Assembly (NCBI RefSeq): GCF_000182925.2
Contig: NC_026505.1
Location: 1,302,001 to 1,366,000, forward strand
Direction of reading: 5' to 3'
From: Neurospora crassa OR74A
Taxonomy: Eukaryota; Ascomycota; Sordariomycetes; Sordariales; Sordariaceae
Length of the DNA stretch: 64,000 nt
Both the position numbers and the translations under genes were made by a program. The notes beneath the pieces were generated by a model. That model ran no database searches, was not told the DNA's origin, and saw only the letters and a list, made by a program, of their open reading frames with translations. Shown in pieces: positions 44,621-56,407 of the stretch; position 1 is the stretch's first letter; each line of letters opens with the position of its first letter.

Positions 44621-46040
44621 ATGGCATCGAATGGCGTCGTCGCTCCTGTCGCCTCTACCGAGGCACAGGTTGTCGTCGATGAACAACAACAACAACAACA
44701 GCCCGAGCAGCAGCTCGCTGCCCAGATCTCCAAGCTCGAAATAGCCGAGGAGAAACAGCAGCCTGAGCAGCAGCAGGAGGAACAGCAGCCTCCCCACCGG
44801 TCCCACGATCCCCAGTTCAACCAAAAGCGCAGCGACCCGTTTCAGTTCGGATCTCGCTATCTGCAGGAGCAGGATGACGTCTTTGAGTTCAACGCGTGGG
44901 ATCATGTCGAGACTGATGACGCATACAAGGAGTATGCTGAACAGCAGTACGAGATGCAGCGCAATGCGCCCGTCTCGGACTTTGATAAGCGTAAGTAGCC
45001 ACTCGTCCATCTTTCACACCTCGCTCTCCCCAATGGTTCACGCTAAGAGAGGGGTTCATACCCATTGCACCTCTCTCTTGGGCTTCCGTGATGATTTACA
45101 ATCATAAGCATAGTTCATCTGAATTATTCATGAAGACAACTACGTATTTTATAGTCTTTCGCTCCCATCTGATTTTGCCCTTTACCATTGGGTTCTGTTT
45201 CAAACAAACACCAAGTTGCTACCACATCCAGACCTTGGAGCAGTCTGCTAACTCAACTTGCCTGCAACAGACCGGTTCAACTCGGACCCTGCAAAGTGGT
45301 GGAACCAGTTCTACAAGAATAACACCGCCAACTTTTTCAAGGATCGCAAGTGGCTTCAGCAGGAGTTCCCTATCTTGGACAAGGTCACCTCTGAGGGATA
45401 CGGCCCCTGCACCCTCCTCGAAATAGGAGCTGGCGCGGGCAACACGGCCTTCCCCATCCTGTCCAAGAACAAGAACCCCGAACTGAAGATCCACGCCTGT
45501 GATTTCTCCAAGAAGGCCGTCGAGGTCATGCGCTCGCACGAGGCCTACAACACGGACCAGATGCAGGCCGATGTGTGGGACGTGGCCGGCGACGAGCTGC
45601 CCCCTCACCTTGATGAGAACTCGGTGGACGTCGCCCTCATGGTGTTTATCTTCTCTGCATTGTCCCCGTTGCAGTGGAAGAAGGCCGTCGAGAATGTCTA
45701 CCGTGTGCTCAAGCCCGGCGGTGAAGTGTGCTTCCGTGACTATGGAAGAGGAGACTTGGCTCAGGTCCGCTTCAAGAAGGGTCGTTATCTGGACGAGAAC
45801 TTCTACATTCGTGGTGATGGCACTCGCGTCTACTTCTTTGAGAAAGACGAGCTGGCCGATATTTGGTCGGGCAAGCTGTTTACCAAGGACAGTGAGGTCG
45901 AGGACGCTTCTGAGCCTGACATCCGCTTCGTGATTGAGGACCTTGGTGTCGATCGTAGATTGCTCGTCAACCGGGCAAAGAAGCTGAAGATGTACCGCTG
46001 CTGGTTGCAAGGTCGCTTCAGGAAGCCATTGCCGCAGTAG
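44621..46040 (+). CDS. trm140: tRNA m3C32 methyltransferase (Trm140/METTL2 type)
   Basis: SAM-dependent enzyme that makes 3-methylcytidine at position 32 of threonine (and in some species serine) tRNAs. Two exons (44621-44990 and 45271-46040) around a 280-nt intron give 379 residues. The first about 60 residues are Gln/Glu-rich disorder. DPFQFGSRYLQEQDDVFEFNAWDHVE precedes the diagnostic RFNSDPAKWWNQFYKNNTANFFKDRKWLQQEFP. SAM motif I is LLEIGAGAGNT (about 172-182); later come FIFSALSP, VLKPGGEVCFRDYGRGD and FYIRGDGTRVYFF. The ATG context GCCATGG and the conserved frame set the start. In S. cerevisiae the orthologue ABP140 is made as an actin-binding fusion through a +1 ribosomal frameshift. 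Here the methyltransferase is colinear and no actin-binding N-terminus or shift site is seen. Confidence 0.93.
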
Positions 46041-46388
46041 AAAGAATAAACAATTGATACCCATTTCTCACCACTTTCTGTTCACCTTTTGATTACCTGT
46101 GATGTGTTGCCTAGTTCTTTTGGTGTCTGCTGTACTCGTGGTATGGGATAGCATGTCAGAACCATAAATCTACATGTTGAATATGATCAAGTTAATGATG
46201 TTCATCAAATCATATCCCATACATGTGTGTGTGGGTGAACTTGTACGAGTGTCATGTCGTCGCTATGTCGCCTGAACGCCAGAAAATACTACAACAGAAA
46301 GAAACCCGGGTCCCACATCCCATGCCCATCCATATTTCCACATCGAACCTCTTTTCAAGCTCGTCCGCATCAACCATGCATGGTATCT
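46041..46388. other. Convergent 3' region of Trm140 and primase
   Basis: About 350 bp of AT-rich 3' flanks with nothing else recognised. Confidence 0.6.
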
Positions 46389-48111
46389 TCAACCCTCCAT
46401 CTTGACATCCCCTTGCATCTTGCCCATATTCTTCAGCAAGTAACTCCGCTTGAAGTACTCGTTGGGGTGGACAATAGTCTCAAGCTGCGCCGCAGTCATG
46501 ATACCCTCATCCTTGGCCTTTTTGAGTTCTTCCTTGTGAAGATGTTCGAATACCCTGGGTTGTATCCCACATCAGCGTTAATTCACTGCTCAAGTCCAGC
46601 AGCGTCAAGAGAGTAGCAGCAGCAAGGCGGCGGGGAGAAACATACCGATTGCAAGCCATATGAAACTTTTGCTTCTCCTTATCCTCCTTGACCCCATTCA
46701 ACACCCCGCGATCCGTCACCCCCATCCCCTGCTGCAACAGCGTCTGCAGATTCTCCATGTTAAAGTGTCTGTACGGACACCCGTGCGCCTCGCCCGGTCC
46801 GGGAGGATGTTCTGTGAGAATCTTTTGGCACGAATATGGCGAGTAACCGCCGCCGCGCCGATTGCTGTCGCCGCCCACGTCGCCGTACGTGTGTCGCACG
46901 TTGTACCGGTACTCCTTGTTGAACGTGTCGTCGGTGATTTTGTTGAAACTCTGTCGCCAAAATAGCAAGCATTCTTCGAGGTTGAGGCCGATGCCCTTCA
47001 GAAAGAGGGTGTACTGGAGACGACCGTAGTGCTTCAAGTGCGCGTCCCGCCGCAGGGTGCGATGCAAATGGGACATGCAAGCGGGGAAATGGTGGTTGTT
47101 CACCAGCGTGTCGATGTTTCTGGCTGAGATATCCGCCGAGGAGATGGCGGATGAAGTACCTACGTACGAAGCGTCGGGCGTGATAAAGTTCTTGGACAAG
47201 TGTGCCAGGATGGGCGTCAAGCGGTCGTCTTCGTCTAGTCGGGGAAGGGCCCGGGCGGTTAACTCGAGCTGTCGTTCCAGCCGGGACGAGAATTCCGAAA
47301 CGACCATCGCTTGCTGTTCGCGCGCGGGAACGTAGGCGTAGCCTTGTCGGAGAAAGACGCGCCGCTGTTCGACCAGCTCGGGGACGCGCAGCCACGAGAC
47401 TTTGCACCATGTTTGTTGGTCTTCTTCGTATTGCTGCTGCTGCTGTTGTCCCTTTTTGTAGCCGCCGAAGGAGGCAGTCGCTGCCAACTCGGCAGCTAGT
47501 TCGCGCTTCTCTTCGTCCGAAACAGTCTCCCAGTCGAGATTAAGCGAGTTTATAAAAGCCGCGCGCTCGCGACCGTCGTCGGCGTTCAGGCGCATGCGAA
47601 ATAACATGGTTTCGACGCGGGTGAAGCGGCGTCGGAGGTCCTCCGTGGACGCAAAAGCGAGACGAAGGATGAAGTGGCTGTAGTGGTCTTTTTGCCGCTG
47701 GGCGAAGAGCTGGGAGGAGGAGGAGCTGTTGGTGTCGAGCGGGAGGTACTTGTCGAGTAAAGGTTTCATGTGCGAGGCCGTCTCGGCGGGGGTTTTGTTA
47801 CGGAAGGAGCATGCTTCGAGTTCGGCGAGGACTGGATTATGATAAGAAAGAGGTTGATTAGCGTTTAGAGGCACGCCCAGTATTGTAGATCACTGAGATA
47901 TGAGCGTGGTATGATACATACTTCGTAACCTGTCGATGGCCCATTGTTCAAACTGCTCAATGGTGATGTCGGCTGTTGGAGGGGTCGAGTAGAAGTTGAG
48001 CCGATGGGGATAATCGGTGTCCTTGTAGGCGGCTTCTGCGAATTGTTTCTTGCGGTGGTCGAGGACGTTTCGCCTTTTGGGGTCGATGCGACTGACGTTT
48101 GATCGTAGCAT
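46389..48111 (-). CDS. pri2: DNA primase large subunit
   Basis: Regulatory iron-sulfur subunit of the primase-polymerase alpha complex, which starts RNA primers at replication origins and on the lagging strand. Exons 48111-47922, 47831-46646 and 46554-46389 surround introns of 90 and 91 nt and encode 513 residues. The N-terminus contains YPHRLNFYSTPPTADITIEQFEQWAIDRLRILAELE, typical of the family. The four [4Fe-4S] ligands are present: C315 (FPACMSHLH), C398 (SPYSCQKI), C415 (HGCPYRHF) and C457 (MACNR). Their spacing (83, 17, 42) closely follows human and yeast PRIM2. LKGIGLNLEECLLFWRQSF is the conserved helix before the cluster. The end, HPNEYFKRSYLLKN, is the usual Pri2 tail. A telomere-like CCCTAACCCTAG lies about 200 bp upstream of the ATG. 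Confidence 0.95.
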
Positions 48112-48727
48112 GATGGAGACTTGGTAGGACTGTCCTCCTGGCTTTCTGACGTGGGAGGTTGTCGGTTGGAAGCCGTGGACTGGGGATGATGTTGGTCTGG
48201 GAGACGCGTCTAAAGTTACCTTGACGCGCAGCTCTTACAAAATCAATTAAAAAGCTGGCCAATCACAGGCGTAATTTTGTCCGTGAAGTTGGGCGCGATG
48301 CTGCTTTGACCCTAACCCTAGAAAGCCAGCCGGTCACCGAAGACCCTTTTACTCGCAAACTTGGACTTTCTTTCCACTGTTCAAAGTTTCTCAGTCTGTC
48401 TTTTCCCGGTGGGATCTTCTCGTATCATTGTTTGGAGAGCCAGGCCTATGTCGCCTGTTTCCCAAACCTCATTCATGGCGGATCGATAGGTTGCCAAGCG
48501 GAAACGAAGCTGTCAAGCTTCTAGTCTAAGGACAGGACAAGAGGCTCATGGTTCACTGATACTGACATTTTAACTATTCCCGAACACATCTCAAAGCCGA
48601 CATGACATCGCTAACAAACTCAAAATAAACAGAATGAAAGGACATCAAGTGATGCGAGGTTCACAGCCTCAAATGCGACCGCCACAGGTATCACTCTCCC
48701 GTACGACTCCTACATCCTAATCCAGCT
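48112..48727. other. Primase promoter and AIM24 3' flank
   Basis: About 600 bp with no gene. It contains the telomere-like CCCTAACCCTAG at 48310-48321. Confidence 0.55.
48310..48321 (-). promoter_or_regulatory. Telomere-repeat motif (CTAGGGTTAGGG) upstream of primase
   Basis: On the primase sense strand this reads CTAGGGTTAGGG, almost two TTAGGG units, about 200 bp upstream of the start codon. TTAGGG is the Neurospora telomere repeat. Short promoter copies are bound by Tbf1/TRF-like Myb proteins in other fungi (established in yeasts; inferred here). Confidence 0.4.
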
Positions 48728-50391
48728 CTAGGCCTTTGCTGTTTGACCGGTCATAAACGCACTAAAGGCAGTCTTTATAAAAGTTAGTTTATGTCATGTC
48801 CAAACGTATCAAGCTGGTGTGGGGTTTGACAAACCGCATTCCTTGTCTGGATGAATATTGTTCCAGGGCCAGTGAATTTGCACACCAGTCCTTCGCCAGA
48901 AGCGAAGCCCGATAGTAAGCCGCCGGAAGCAACACGTTCCAGAACGTACTTGGTATTCCATGCGACCAAGTGGCCGTTGTCAACAATGTACTTCTCGCCG
49001 TCCGCCAGCTGTCTCCTCTGTTAGCAACCCGCACCCTTCCACTCGGACTTCAGACAACTGATAACTCACATCTTTCCGAACAATGGCACCAAAACTCGTC
49101 AGCCACAACAGCCCCGTGCCACTAATCTTGTACACCCACAATCCCTCACCAGAGAACATGGCCTTTCCCAGTCCCTGGCGCTTATAGTCCTTGGTGACGT
49201 TCTGCGTCGAAGCAAGGTATCCATCGTGGCTGACAGACCAGGTCTGGGAGCCATCCAGGCGGAGACTCGTGATATCGCCGAGCATGGCAGGGGCCAAAAG
49301 CAACTCACCCGGACCGGTGTAAGTCGAGCTGCCCATCTCGCCGCCGGCAACAAGTTTCTTCAAGCCAAACTTGTAGGCTCCCTTGAGGGACATGGAGGGG
49401 GACATGGCGATCATTGATCCTGTGCGAGAATAAGATAGAGACTGTTAGCCAAGTACACACTCGTTTGGATACACCTATGGAGTGAATTTCAAGAGAGAAA
49501 GCATACCCGGCTTAGCATCCAACGGGCAACCGATCGCCAACTGCACAGTCAAAATAGTATTGCAATCCCGATGGCTGATACGGTAACTGCCACCATTGAA
49601 CGTTCCCACGTCATCCGACACCGCACCTACACCGGAAAACTGTCCGGCGGCGGGTGCACCAGTAATGGCAGCCGCTGCCGAAGTGCTCAACCCCAGACCA
49701 ACCGGTTGTGTGGGTGCTGGCTGCTGCTGCTGCTGGGGCTGCTGCTCGCCTTGAGCATACGGCGGAGGAGCGGCAAACTGTTGCTGAGGAGGAGGGGTGT
49801 GGGCAGAAGTTCGGGACGCGCTGGAATCGGTCCTCATGTGCAGAGGGAGGGCGGTTGGAGCATGTTGCTGCTGGGCTGGGGGAGCCGCGTATTGAGGCTG
49901 CGGTTGCTGCACTTGCTGCTGGGCTGGTGGTGGCGCATATTGCTGGTGTTGTTGAGTCGGTGGTGGGGAAAATTGCTGGGCCGGTGGTGGGGAGAATTGT
50001 TGTTGTGGTGGTTGTTGATACTGTTGCTGCTGCTGCTGCTGCTGCTGAGGAGGAAAGGGGTACGAAGGAGTGGATGACTTGGGCGGCGGCGTGGCAGACG
50101 AGCCGGCGGACTGAGGAGGAGGAGGATAATGCCTTCCTTGCTGCTGGGTGGTCGGAGGAGATGGGTAAGAGAACTTTGTCTGGGTTGGAGGAGCAGACAT
50201 GGGAGGAGGTGGGTAGCTGTGTTGAGCAGGGGCTGTTGTCCTCGTCAGTATCAACTGTTCCATCCGCTTTTCAACATTGGAACATACCTGCAGCACCGGA
50301 TGCTCCAGGAGGTGCTGACATACTTGTTAGCTTTATCATATAACAATAACAAACTGAAGAGCGTATTATACTCACGAGGATAGTAAGACAT
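48728..50391 (-). CDS. aim24: AIM24-domain protein with Pro/Gln-rich N-terminus
   Basis: Six exons, in gene order 50391-50376, 50314-50288, 50232-49507, 49419-49070, 49008-48835 and 48772-48728, encode 445 residues. The first two are tiny (16 and 27 nt) and join as [14 protein letters not shown]. Residues about 15-200 are Pro/Gln-rich with a polyglutamine run encoded by a CAG tract. The C-terminal AIM24 (TRAP-like/DUF124) domain starts near [21 protein letters not shown]. It includes [63 protein letters not shown] and [13 protein letters not shown], and ends [13 protein letters not shown]. Yeast Aim24 is a mitochondrial inner-membrane protein that supports MICOS. This protein has no obvious presequence, so its location is uncertain. 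The last exon is inferred from a CTAAC branch site and the conserved ending; without it the frame runs 17 codons into the intron. Confidence 0.88.
50021..50046. repeat. TGC/GCA tract encoding polyglutamine
   Basis: A run of TGC units (CAG/GCA register on the coding strand) encodes glutamines of the AIM24-domain protein. Length variation between strains is likely. Confidence 0.6.
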
Positions 50392-52217
50392 ATTGATTGT
50401 TTGTTTTTCTCGAACACAGGAATCCTTTCCCAGATAGTTTTGAGCTTGTTAAAGGAATGGTCCTTGTCTTGATGAACCTCGCCAAGTCTCGATGGGAACT
50501 TTTGGAGTAAACTCGAGGGATTCCCCGCACTTATAAAAGAAGCTGACTGCAGATCACTTGTGTTGCCCGAGTTTGTGAGACCACCAGCAGAGAATGGAGA
50601 TAGCTATGGTGAGAAGCCGGTTCAAAAGAAGAGAGGTTCAAACAGATTCACAGTCAGAAAACGGGGGAGAAAAAGTTAAGGGATCGGAGAAAAGAGCATC
50701 TGGCGCGGACGTCAAGTCGGCGTCCAGACTCATTTGTATTGAAGGGTGCCACTGGTACCTGAGCAGCTCTACCCTAGTGTAGCAGGGGACTGACTGAACA
50801 GTGCCCCAGATGGCCTCTCGTTGCGCGTCCGCCATAGCGGCTGTGGTGCGGGCTGCTTTCTAATTCAAGCTTCAGGGTGTATGGAGAAGATGAAGTGCCC
50901 AATCAATGGGCCTTGAAGATGACAGGAAGGGAAGAGCGCCGTCTTGTCTTCATGGGGCCATGGAGCAATAAGTGCAAGCGCGGGACGAGGGCGCTTACAG
51001 AGGGAACCGAGGAACGTGATTGGCGGCCAAGTCTTACAGGCTCAGCAGGGTCCTGTGCGCGTTCGGATCTCCGATGGCGAATCCCAATTCTAGCCCACCA
51101 AAGTGCGTCGAAGGGGCGTCGAAGAGGAATGAATGTTTGGGAACAAAGTAAGAGAACATGTGAAAAAGGTTCATAAAGTTCTGTCTGCGCTCATGGCCTT
51201 CGATGTTCAGCTCCTGAACGAAAGGGGAAGTTTGTTGACTCTGCGATAAGGTGATGAATGGTCAGTGCGGACGTAGATAGATTGAACCCATCAGATCAGA
51301 TCACCGAACGCTTCCTAAACCAACAGCAATTCCATCGATCGATGGCTTTCAAGAACCATATAAGCCACATGATGCCTTGGCTCGTGGCTTGGAATGTCCA
51401 TGAATGATAAGTGGTCGGTAAGTAGGGCGAAAATCAAGTAATAGTATTGCTCGAAAGGCCGAATGACAAGTCTCTCTGTTGGTACGAAGCTAAGAAGTTG
51501 AAGAGGCTGAGTTGTTGGAGGTTCCTTTGGGTGCAGGCGAAATGTGGATGTACCGTGAGCGGCCTCAATGGCCTGCCGTGGTGAGACTCGTCAGCACATG
51601 GAGCTTTGCTGCCTGCCGGAGAAAGATGGCGGGGTTATGGATCCATCGTTGACCGGGCAGAGGCGGATGCCGATTGACCAATGGGATGTAGTGGAATGAT
51701 GCGCTGCCTGCCGCAACGACTTAGTTGCATCACTCACATGCAACCCAAAGAGGTCCGCGAACTTCTAGAACTGAAAGTCGAGGAAAATAAAATAAGAGCC
51801 GTTGCGTGACCCCTTGCGAGATATCGTCAGCCCATGCAACGAGGAAATACCCGACTGGAATTTCTTTGACCTAGCCGATACGCCTCCTCCATCTCCTCAA
51901 CCCAAACTTCTCCTGCTGCCCCTTTGAGCTTTCGGAGATACTTGTCGTAGTTTTCGATCGATCACGCGTTCGTCTTTCTACCGCAGACACAGGCACGGCT
52001 AGGTCAACCATCTTGAATTCGATCAAGCACCAGCTTGTTGGCGACGGCGTCTACCCGCATCCATAATCCTTAAACCCCCCTCAGTGAGACTAGCATTGTA
52101 CGAAGCGATTCCTCGAAGCTCAAGAAGCTTGAGACTTGGAGCTTGGGCCACCTTGCGACGTTTCTGCGACCGACCACGACCGACCGATTCCTGCCACGTA
52201 CCGACTAGATCATCATC
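50392..52217. other. Divergent promoter region of the AIM24 and FAM210-like genes
   Basis: About 1.8 kb between start codons. No conserved coding sequence was seen on either strand. The stretch 51870-52217 is the likely leader of the FAM210-like gene. Confidence 0.5.
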
Positions 52218-53142
52218 ATGTTGAGGACAGGGTACGGAGCTGCCGAGACCCTCCTTAGAGGAGGCGCCATCTTCCGGGGGGTTTTCAGGGACACCACAGT
52301 GGCTCGGACATGGGCGCAGCATATCTCTATCAAGAGCGCAGCGACACCACGGTTCCAGTACGCGAGCTTGTCGGCCAGAATCAGACAGGCATCGAAAGCC
52401 GGGCAGCCCAAGCAGTTTACCACGTCGTCAAGACGCCCATTCCAGTCGTCGAGGCCGCGCCGGTCTGACAAGTCGTCGGAGAACGAGGGAGCCAAGGAGA
52501 AGGCCAAGGCCAAGGAGAAGGAGCCCGAGCCGACCGGATTTAGCGCCAAGATGAAGAAGCTGTCCAAGGAGTACGGCTGGACTGCTGTCGGAGTCTATCT
52601 CGCTCTCAGCGTGCTAGACTTCCCTTTCTGCTTCCTGCTCGTGCGCACCGTCGGCACCGAGAAGATTGGTAAGTTTGTCTTGGATTATCGGCAAAGCGAA
52701 CAAAAACTGACGTTCCGGTACTCTTCAGCCCACATCGAGCATGTCGTCGTGTCATGGTTTCAAAAAGTCATTCCCCAGAATGTCCAAGACTTCTGGCACA
52801 AATATCGGACGGCTTACAAGGATAACAAGCGGGAACGCACTGGCGAGGAGCCTGAGGTCGGATGGGGTGTTGAGGCCGCCGAGGAGCGGAGCAAGCAAGC
52901 TGGAGCCAGTAAGTACTTGCAAAACAATGTCCCTCGGACCACACCAATGGGCACATATGCTGACCGTCTCCTTCTCAGGCTTGGCCACCCAGCTTGCTCT
53001 GGCGTATGCGATTCACAAGAGCTTCATCTTTATCAGAGTCCCTCTGACGGCTGCTATCCTTCCCAAGGTCGTCAAGGTTCTCAGGTCTTGGGGCTACCAG
53101 ATCGGCACAAAGAAGGTGAAGACCGTTGTCAAGAAGCCTTGA
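52218..53142 (+). CDS. Mitochondrial DUF1279 (FAM210-like) protein
   Basis: Three exons (52218-52668, 52729-52908, 52979-53142) encode 264 residues. The first about 80 residues are rich in Arg, Ser and Ala with almost no acids, fitting a mitochondrial presequence, and a Lys/Glu linker follows. The DUF1279 domain starts at MKKLSKEYGWTAVGVYLALSVLDFPFCFLLVRTVG (about 112-146), with its membrane helix. After a charged loop it resumes with SLATQLALAYAIHKSFIFIRVPLTAAILPKVVKVLRSWGYQIG. Human FAM210A/B are inner-membrane proteins that affect mitochondrial translation. Some fungal members are annotated as N-acetyltransferase Nat2 by old yeast nomenclature, for which this sequence gives no support. Both introns keep frame and restore conserved sequence. 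Confidence 0.88.
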
Positions 53143-53757
53143 AAGAAAAGAGTGCTTACCTTGCCTTGGATACCCTGTTTTGACTGCTCAATCTTTCCTT
53201 CATGTTCATCTTTCAGTTGTATATCCCTTGTTTGGAGGCTGGCGTTCCGTAGGTGGTGGTTGCATTGCACATAAATAAGAATCCCCTTTCTCATAATCCA
53301 GACAACACCATACTGAACCTTGCATTGTAGTACTTCTACACGCTTAGGTCACTACTTACCCGTTGGAGAAACGAGGTAGACAGTATGTTGTTTGGAATTC
53401 TACATGCCACCATGTTGTTTAGATTGTCACATTGTGTATCGCTCGTTGTATCCATACACTGCAGCCGCAACTGACAACGGTCGATCATATGCGAGAAGCG
53501 CACGGACCAGACACGAGCATCAACACCACCTCATGCACGCAATTTACATGGCTTTTCATCCCCTCGCCGATCCGCTCGAAAGCACACAAGGCAGCCAGGT
53601 GTTAGATTGTTCCGTTGCGGTGCCGGCGTCCGGGGTGGTATCGCACCATTGATGTTCCCATTGGCCTGCCACATTCGTCGACGATATCTACAGTCAAGCC
53701 AAGCTTCTTTCTAGTTTAAGAAGGTGGTAACACCATCGACCGCTCCCGCGAGGCACC
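53143..53757. other. Intergenic region between FAM210-like and PNGase A-like genes
   Basis: About 600 bp with the 3' flank of one gene and the promoter of the next. Nothing else is recognised. Confidence 0.55.
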
Positions 53758-56407
53758 ATGGCGAACGCGGTTAGCGATCAAGGACAGTTCCTCCGTCCTC
53801 TTTTATACCCCGGCAACCCCGCCAGTTCAGTCTCAACAGCCCATGGCTTAAGATCTTCGACATCGGTAGTTCCTCGCAGCGGAACCTACGGCACAATGAA
53901 CATGGCTTCTCGGGACGTTGAGAAGCGGCCTTTGGTGGTCATGAGGGAAGAACTCATTCCTCGCTCAGTCAAGCAAGCCCGAACACGACGCGTTCTCTTG
54001 TCAGTCATGTGGCTTTTTGCTTCACTCTTCCTTACGGGGTTTGTCTTCCATGTCCTTGGTATACCGTCATGCCCGAGATCCGATATCCACGAGCAACTCT
54101 CACCGGCAAATGGAACTTATGGCCATCAGGTTGAAGGCCTCCATCCTACCGAATCAGCAATTCTCGGCCTTCTCAAATCACAGCAAAAAGCAAGGCAAAT
54201 TCAGCCATCCGTCACAACTTCGTCTGCTGCCGCGGAGAAAACGGTCCTGAGAAACTTTGAGGTTGCGCCGCCAGTATTGATGCCTTATGGCCCGGCTGAT
54301 AGCGATGGAACAATGCCCATTCCGGCTGGATCAACTCAGGAAGCATGTACTGTGTTGTTGATGCGCCATGACTTTGCTTTCAGCTATGGAGTCCCGTACA
54401 TCGGTGAGCTGGACCGTATCCAAACAGAAGATCTCCTTGGACCAATTTTCTGACATTGCTGTTTCACCGTGATATAGGAGACTACACGCCGCCTAGTTGC
54501 AAGTTTAACCGAGTTGTGATGAACTTCACCGCTGTTAGTGAGGGGCGACAGTACGACCGCCTGGCATTGATGTACCTTGGTGATACCGAAGTTTGTGAGT
54601 GCTTCCTGCCACACCCATGAACAGCAGAGCCTCTTCTTCATGTAGCACATGGACACCTGAAATTATCACAAAACCGAGACCAAAAAACAGCTAACTCGTA
54701 TCAGGGAGAACTTCAACCGCTGAACCGGTGGCGCCGCCAGGAATTCGATGGGAATATCTCAAGGACATGACCGAGTACCTTTCCCTCTGGCAACAGAAGC
54801 AAAAGATCATTTTCGATCTAGGCAACCTTGTCAACGACAAGTACACCGGCATCTTTAACACCACTCTTACAGCCACTTTCTTCTACAGCGACGTCGCAAC
54901 CAATGCCGCTCCTCCCAGCGACCTCATTATCCCCATCTCTGCCCGGCAGTCCGCCAACGACGCGGTCAGCCAGTTCACCCTCCCTACGCAAAACGCCACC
55001 AACACCATCTCCAACTTTCCACTCAACGCCCGCCGCGCCGTCTTCTCTGTCTCCGCCAACGGCCAAGGTAACGAAGAGTTCTGGTGGTCCAATGTCCTTC
55101 AAAGCGACACCCACGCCTTCTCCGACACCGTCGGCGAGCTCCCCGGCTACTCACCCTTCCGCGAGGTCCAAGTCCTCATCGACGGCCAACTAGCCGGCGT
55201 CTACTGGCCATTCCCCGTCATCTTCACCGGCGGCGTTGTTCCCTCCTTGCATCGACCCATCGCCGGCATCGAAGCCTTCGACCTGAAAGAACACGAAATC
55301 GACATCACCCCCTGGCTAGCCGTTCTCACCGACGGCAAACCTCATGAATTCACCATCCGCATCGCCGGCATCAATGACACCGCGTCCTCCTCCTCCTCCT
55401 CTGGCCACAACGCAATCTTGACAGACCACGTCAACGAATCGTGGTATGTCACGGGAAAAATCTTCATCTGGACCGACTCCGACTCGCACTCCAACTCCAT
55501 CGGAAGCAACGTCGACAACAACAACGACAACAAATTCCCCACCATCGACGGCCTCACCCCCCTCATCACTCTCTCCTCTATCCGCGCTCCCCCTTCCTCC
55601 TCCAACTCCTCAACCCCAGAATCCATCACTTACACCACATCCGTCAAACGCTCCCTCCGCGTCCACTCCTCCTTGGGAACTTGGACCCAAACCCTCAGCT
55701 ACACCAACAAAGGTCTCGTCTCAGCACAGGGATATAACCAATTCAACGACATGCTCATCTCCGGCTCCGAGTCGTCGTCGTCGTCCTCCTCCTTCTCCTC
55801 CTCCTCTTCTACTACTAACGACTATAAAACAAGCTACACATTTCCATTACTCGCCAATAGCACCTACTCCGTTTCTCCTCAAGGGAACCTGAGTATATCG
55901 GGGCACTTGGTCCAGGGAAAGACCGTTGTCGTCTCTGGGCAGATGACGTTTCCGGATTATGACACGGTGGCGTTCAATGGGGAGGGAAATGGGAAGAAAG
56001 GCCCTAGATACAAAGAGTCGAGACTGGAGACGAAAAAGGAAGGGCAGGCGTGGTATCAGCAGACTGGGGATGGGAAGAATAGTACTGGGTCTGGAGATTC
56101 CAAGCAGGTTTTTACCTTTGGGGGCGTGGAAGATCAAGGGGGAAGAGGGGAGGAGTTGTATTTTAGGGATGTGGAGGCGAGGGCGGGGAGGGTGGTGAGG
56201 GATGTGAAGAGGTTGGGCGGGAAGGATGTGGTTGGTGCTACTGCTGGGTATGGAGAAGCGGGAGCAGCAGCGGTGACAGCTGGAGGAGATGATGATGATG
56301 ATGCGGCGGGGGTGTTTGGTGGTGTACCGATGGTTGGTGGTGGTGGTGGTGATGGAGTGAAGAGGGGAGGGGCGATGAGGATGTTTTTGGGGAGAAATAG
56401 GTTTTGA
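53758..56407 (+). CDS. Peptide-N4-(N-acetyl-beta-glucosaminyl)asparagine amidase A-like protein, type II membrane
   Basis: Three exons (53758-54403, 54478-54594, 54705-56407) encode 821 residues. A cytosolic tail of about 78 residues is followed by a single membrane helix (79-101, LLSVMWLFASLFLTGFVFHV), then a lumenal or extracellular body with many N-glycosylation sequons. The joins give YIGDYTPPSCKFNRVVMNFTAVSEGRQYDRLALMYLGDTEVWRTSTAEP and GIRWEYLKDMTEYLSL, the core of the PNGase A family, whose plant founder removes N-glycans from glycopeptides. ANGQGNEEFWW, LPGYSPFREVQVLIDGQLAGVYWPFPVIFTGGVVP and SWYVTGKIFIW are further family blocks. Ser-rich and Asp/Gly-rich low-complexity inserts lie near 520-545, 600-615 and 780-800. 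Enzymatic activity of fungal members is largely untested, so the glycan-cleaving role is inference. Confidence 0.87.

Noticed and set aside
54818-55114. Minus-strand open frame opposite the PNGase A-like gene
   Set aside because: It is the antisense shadow of well-conserved coding sequence.
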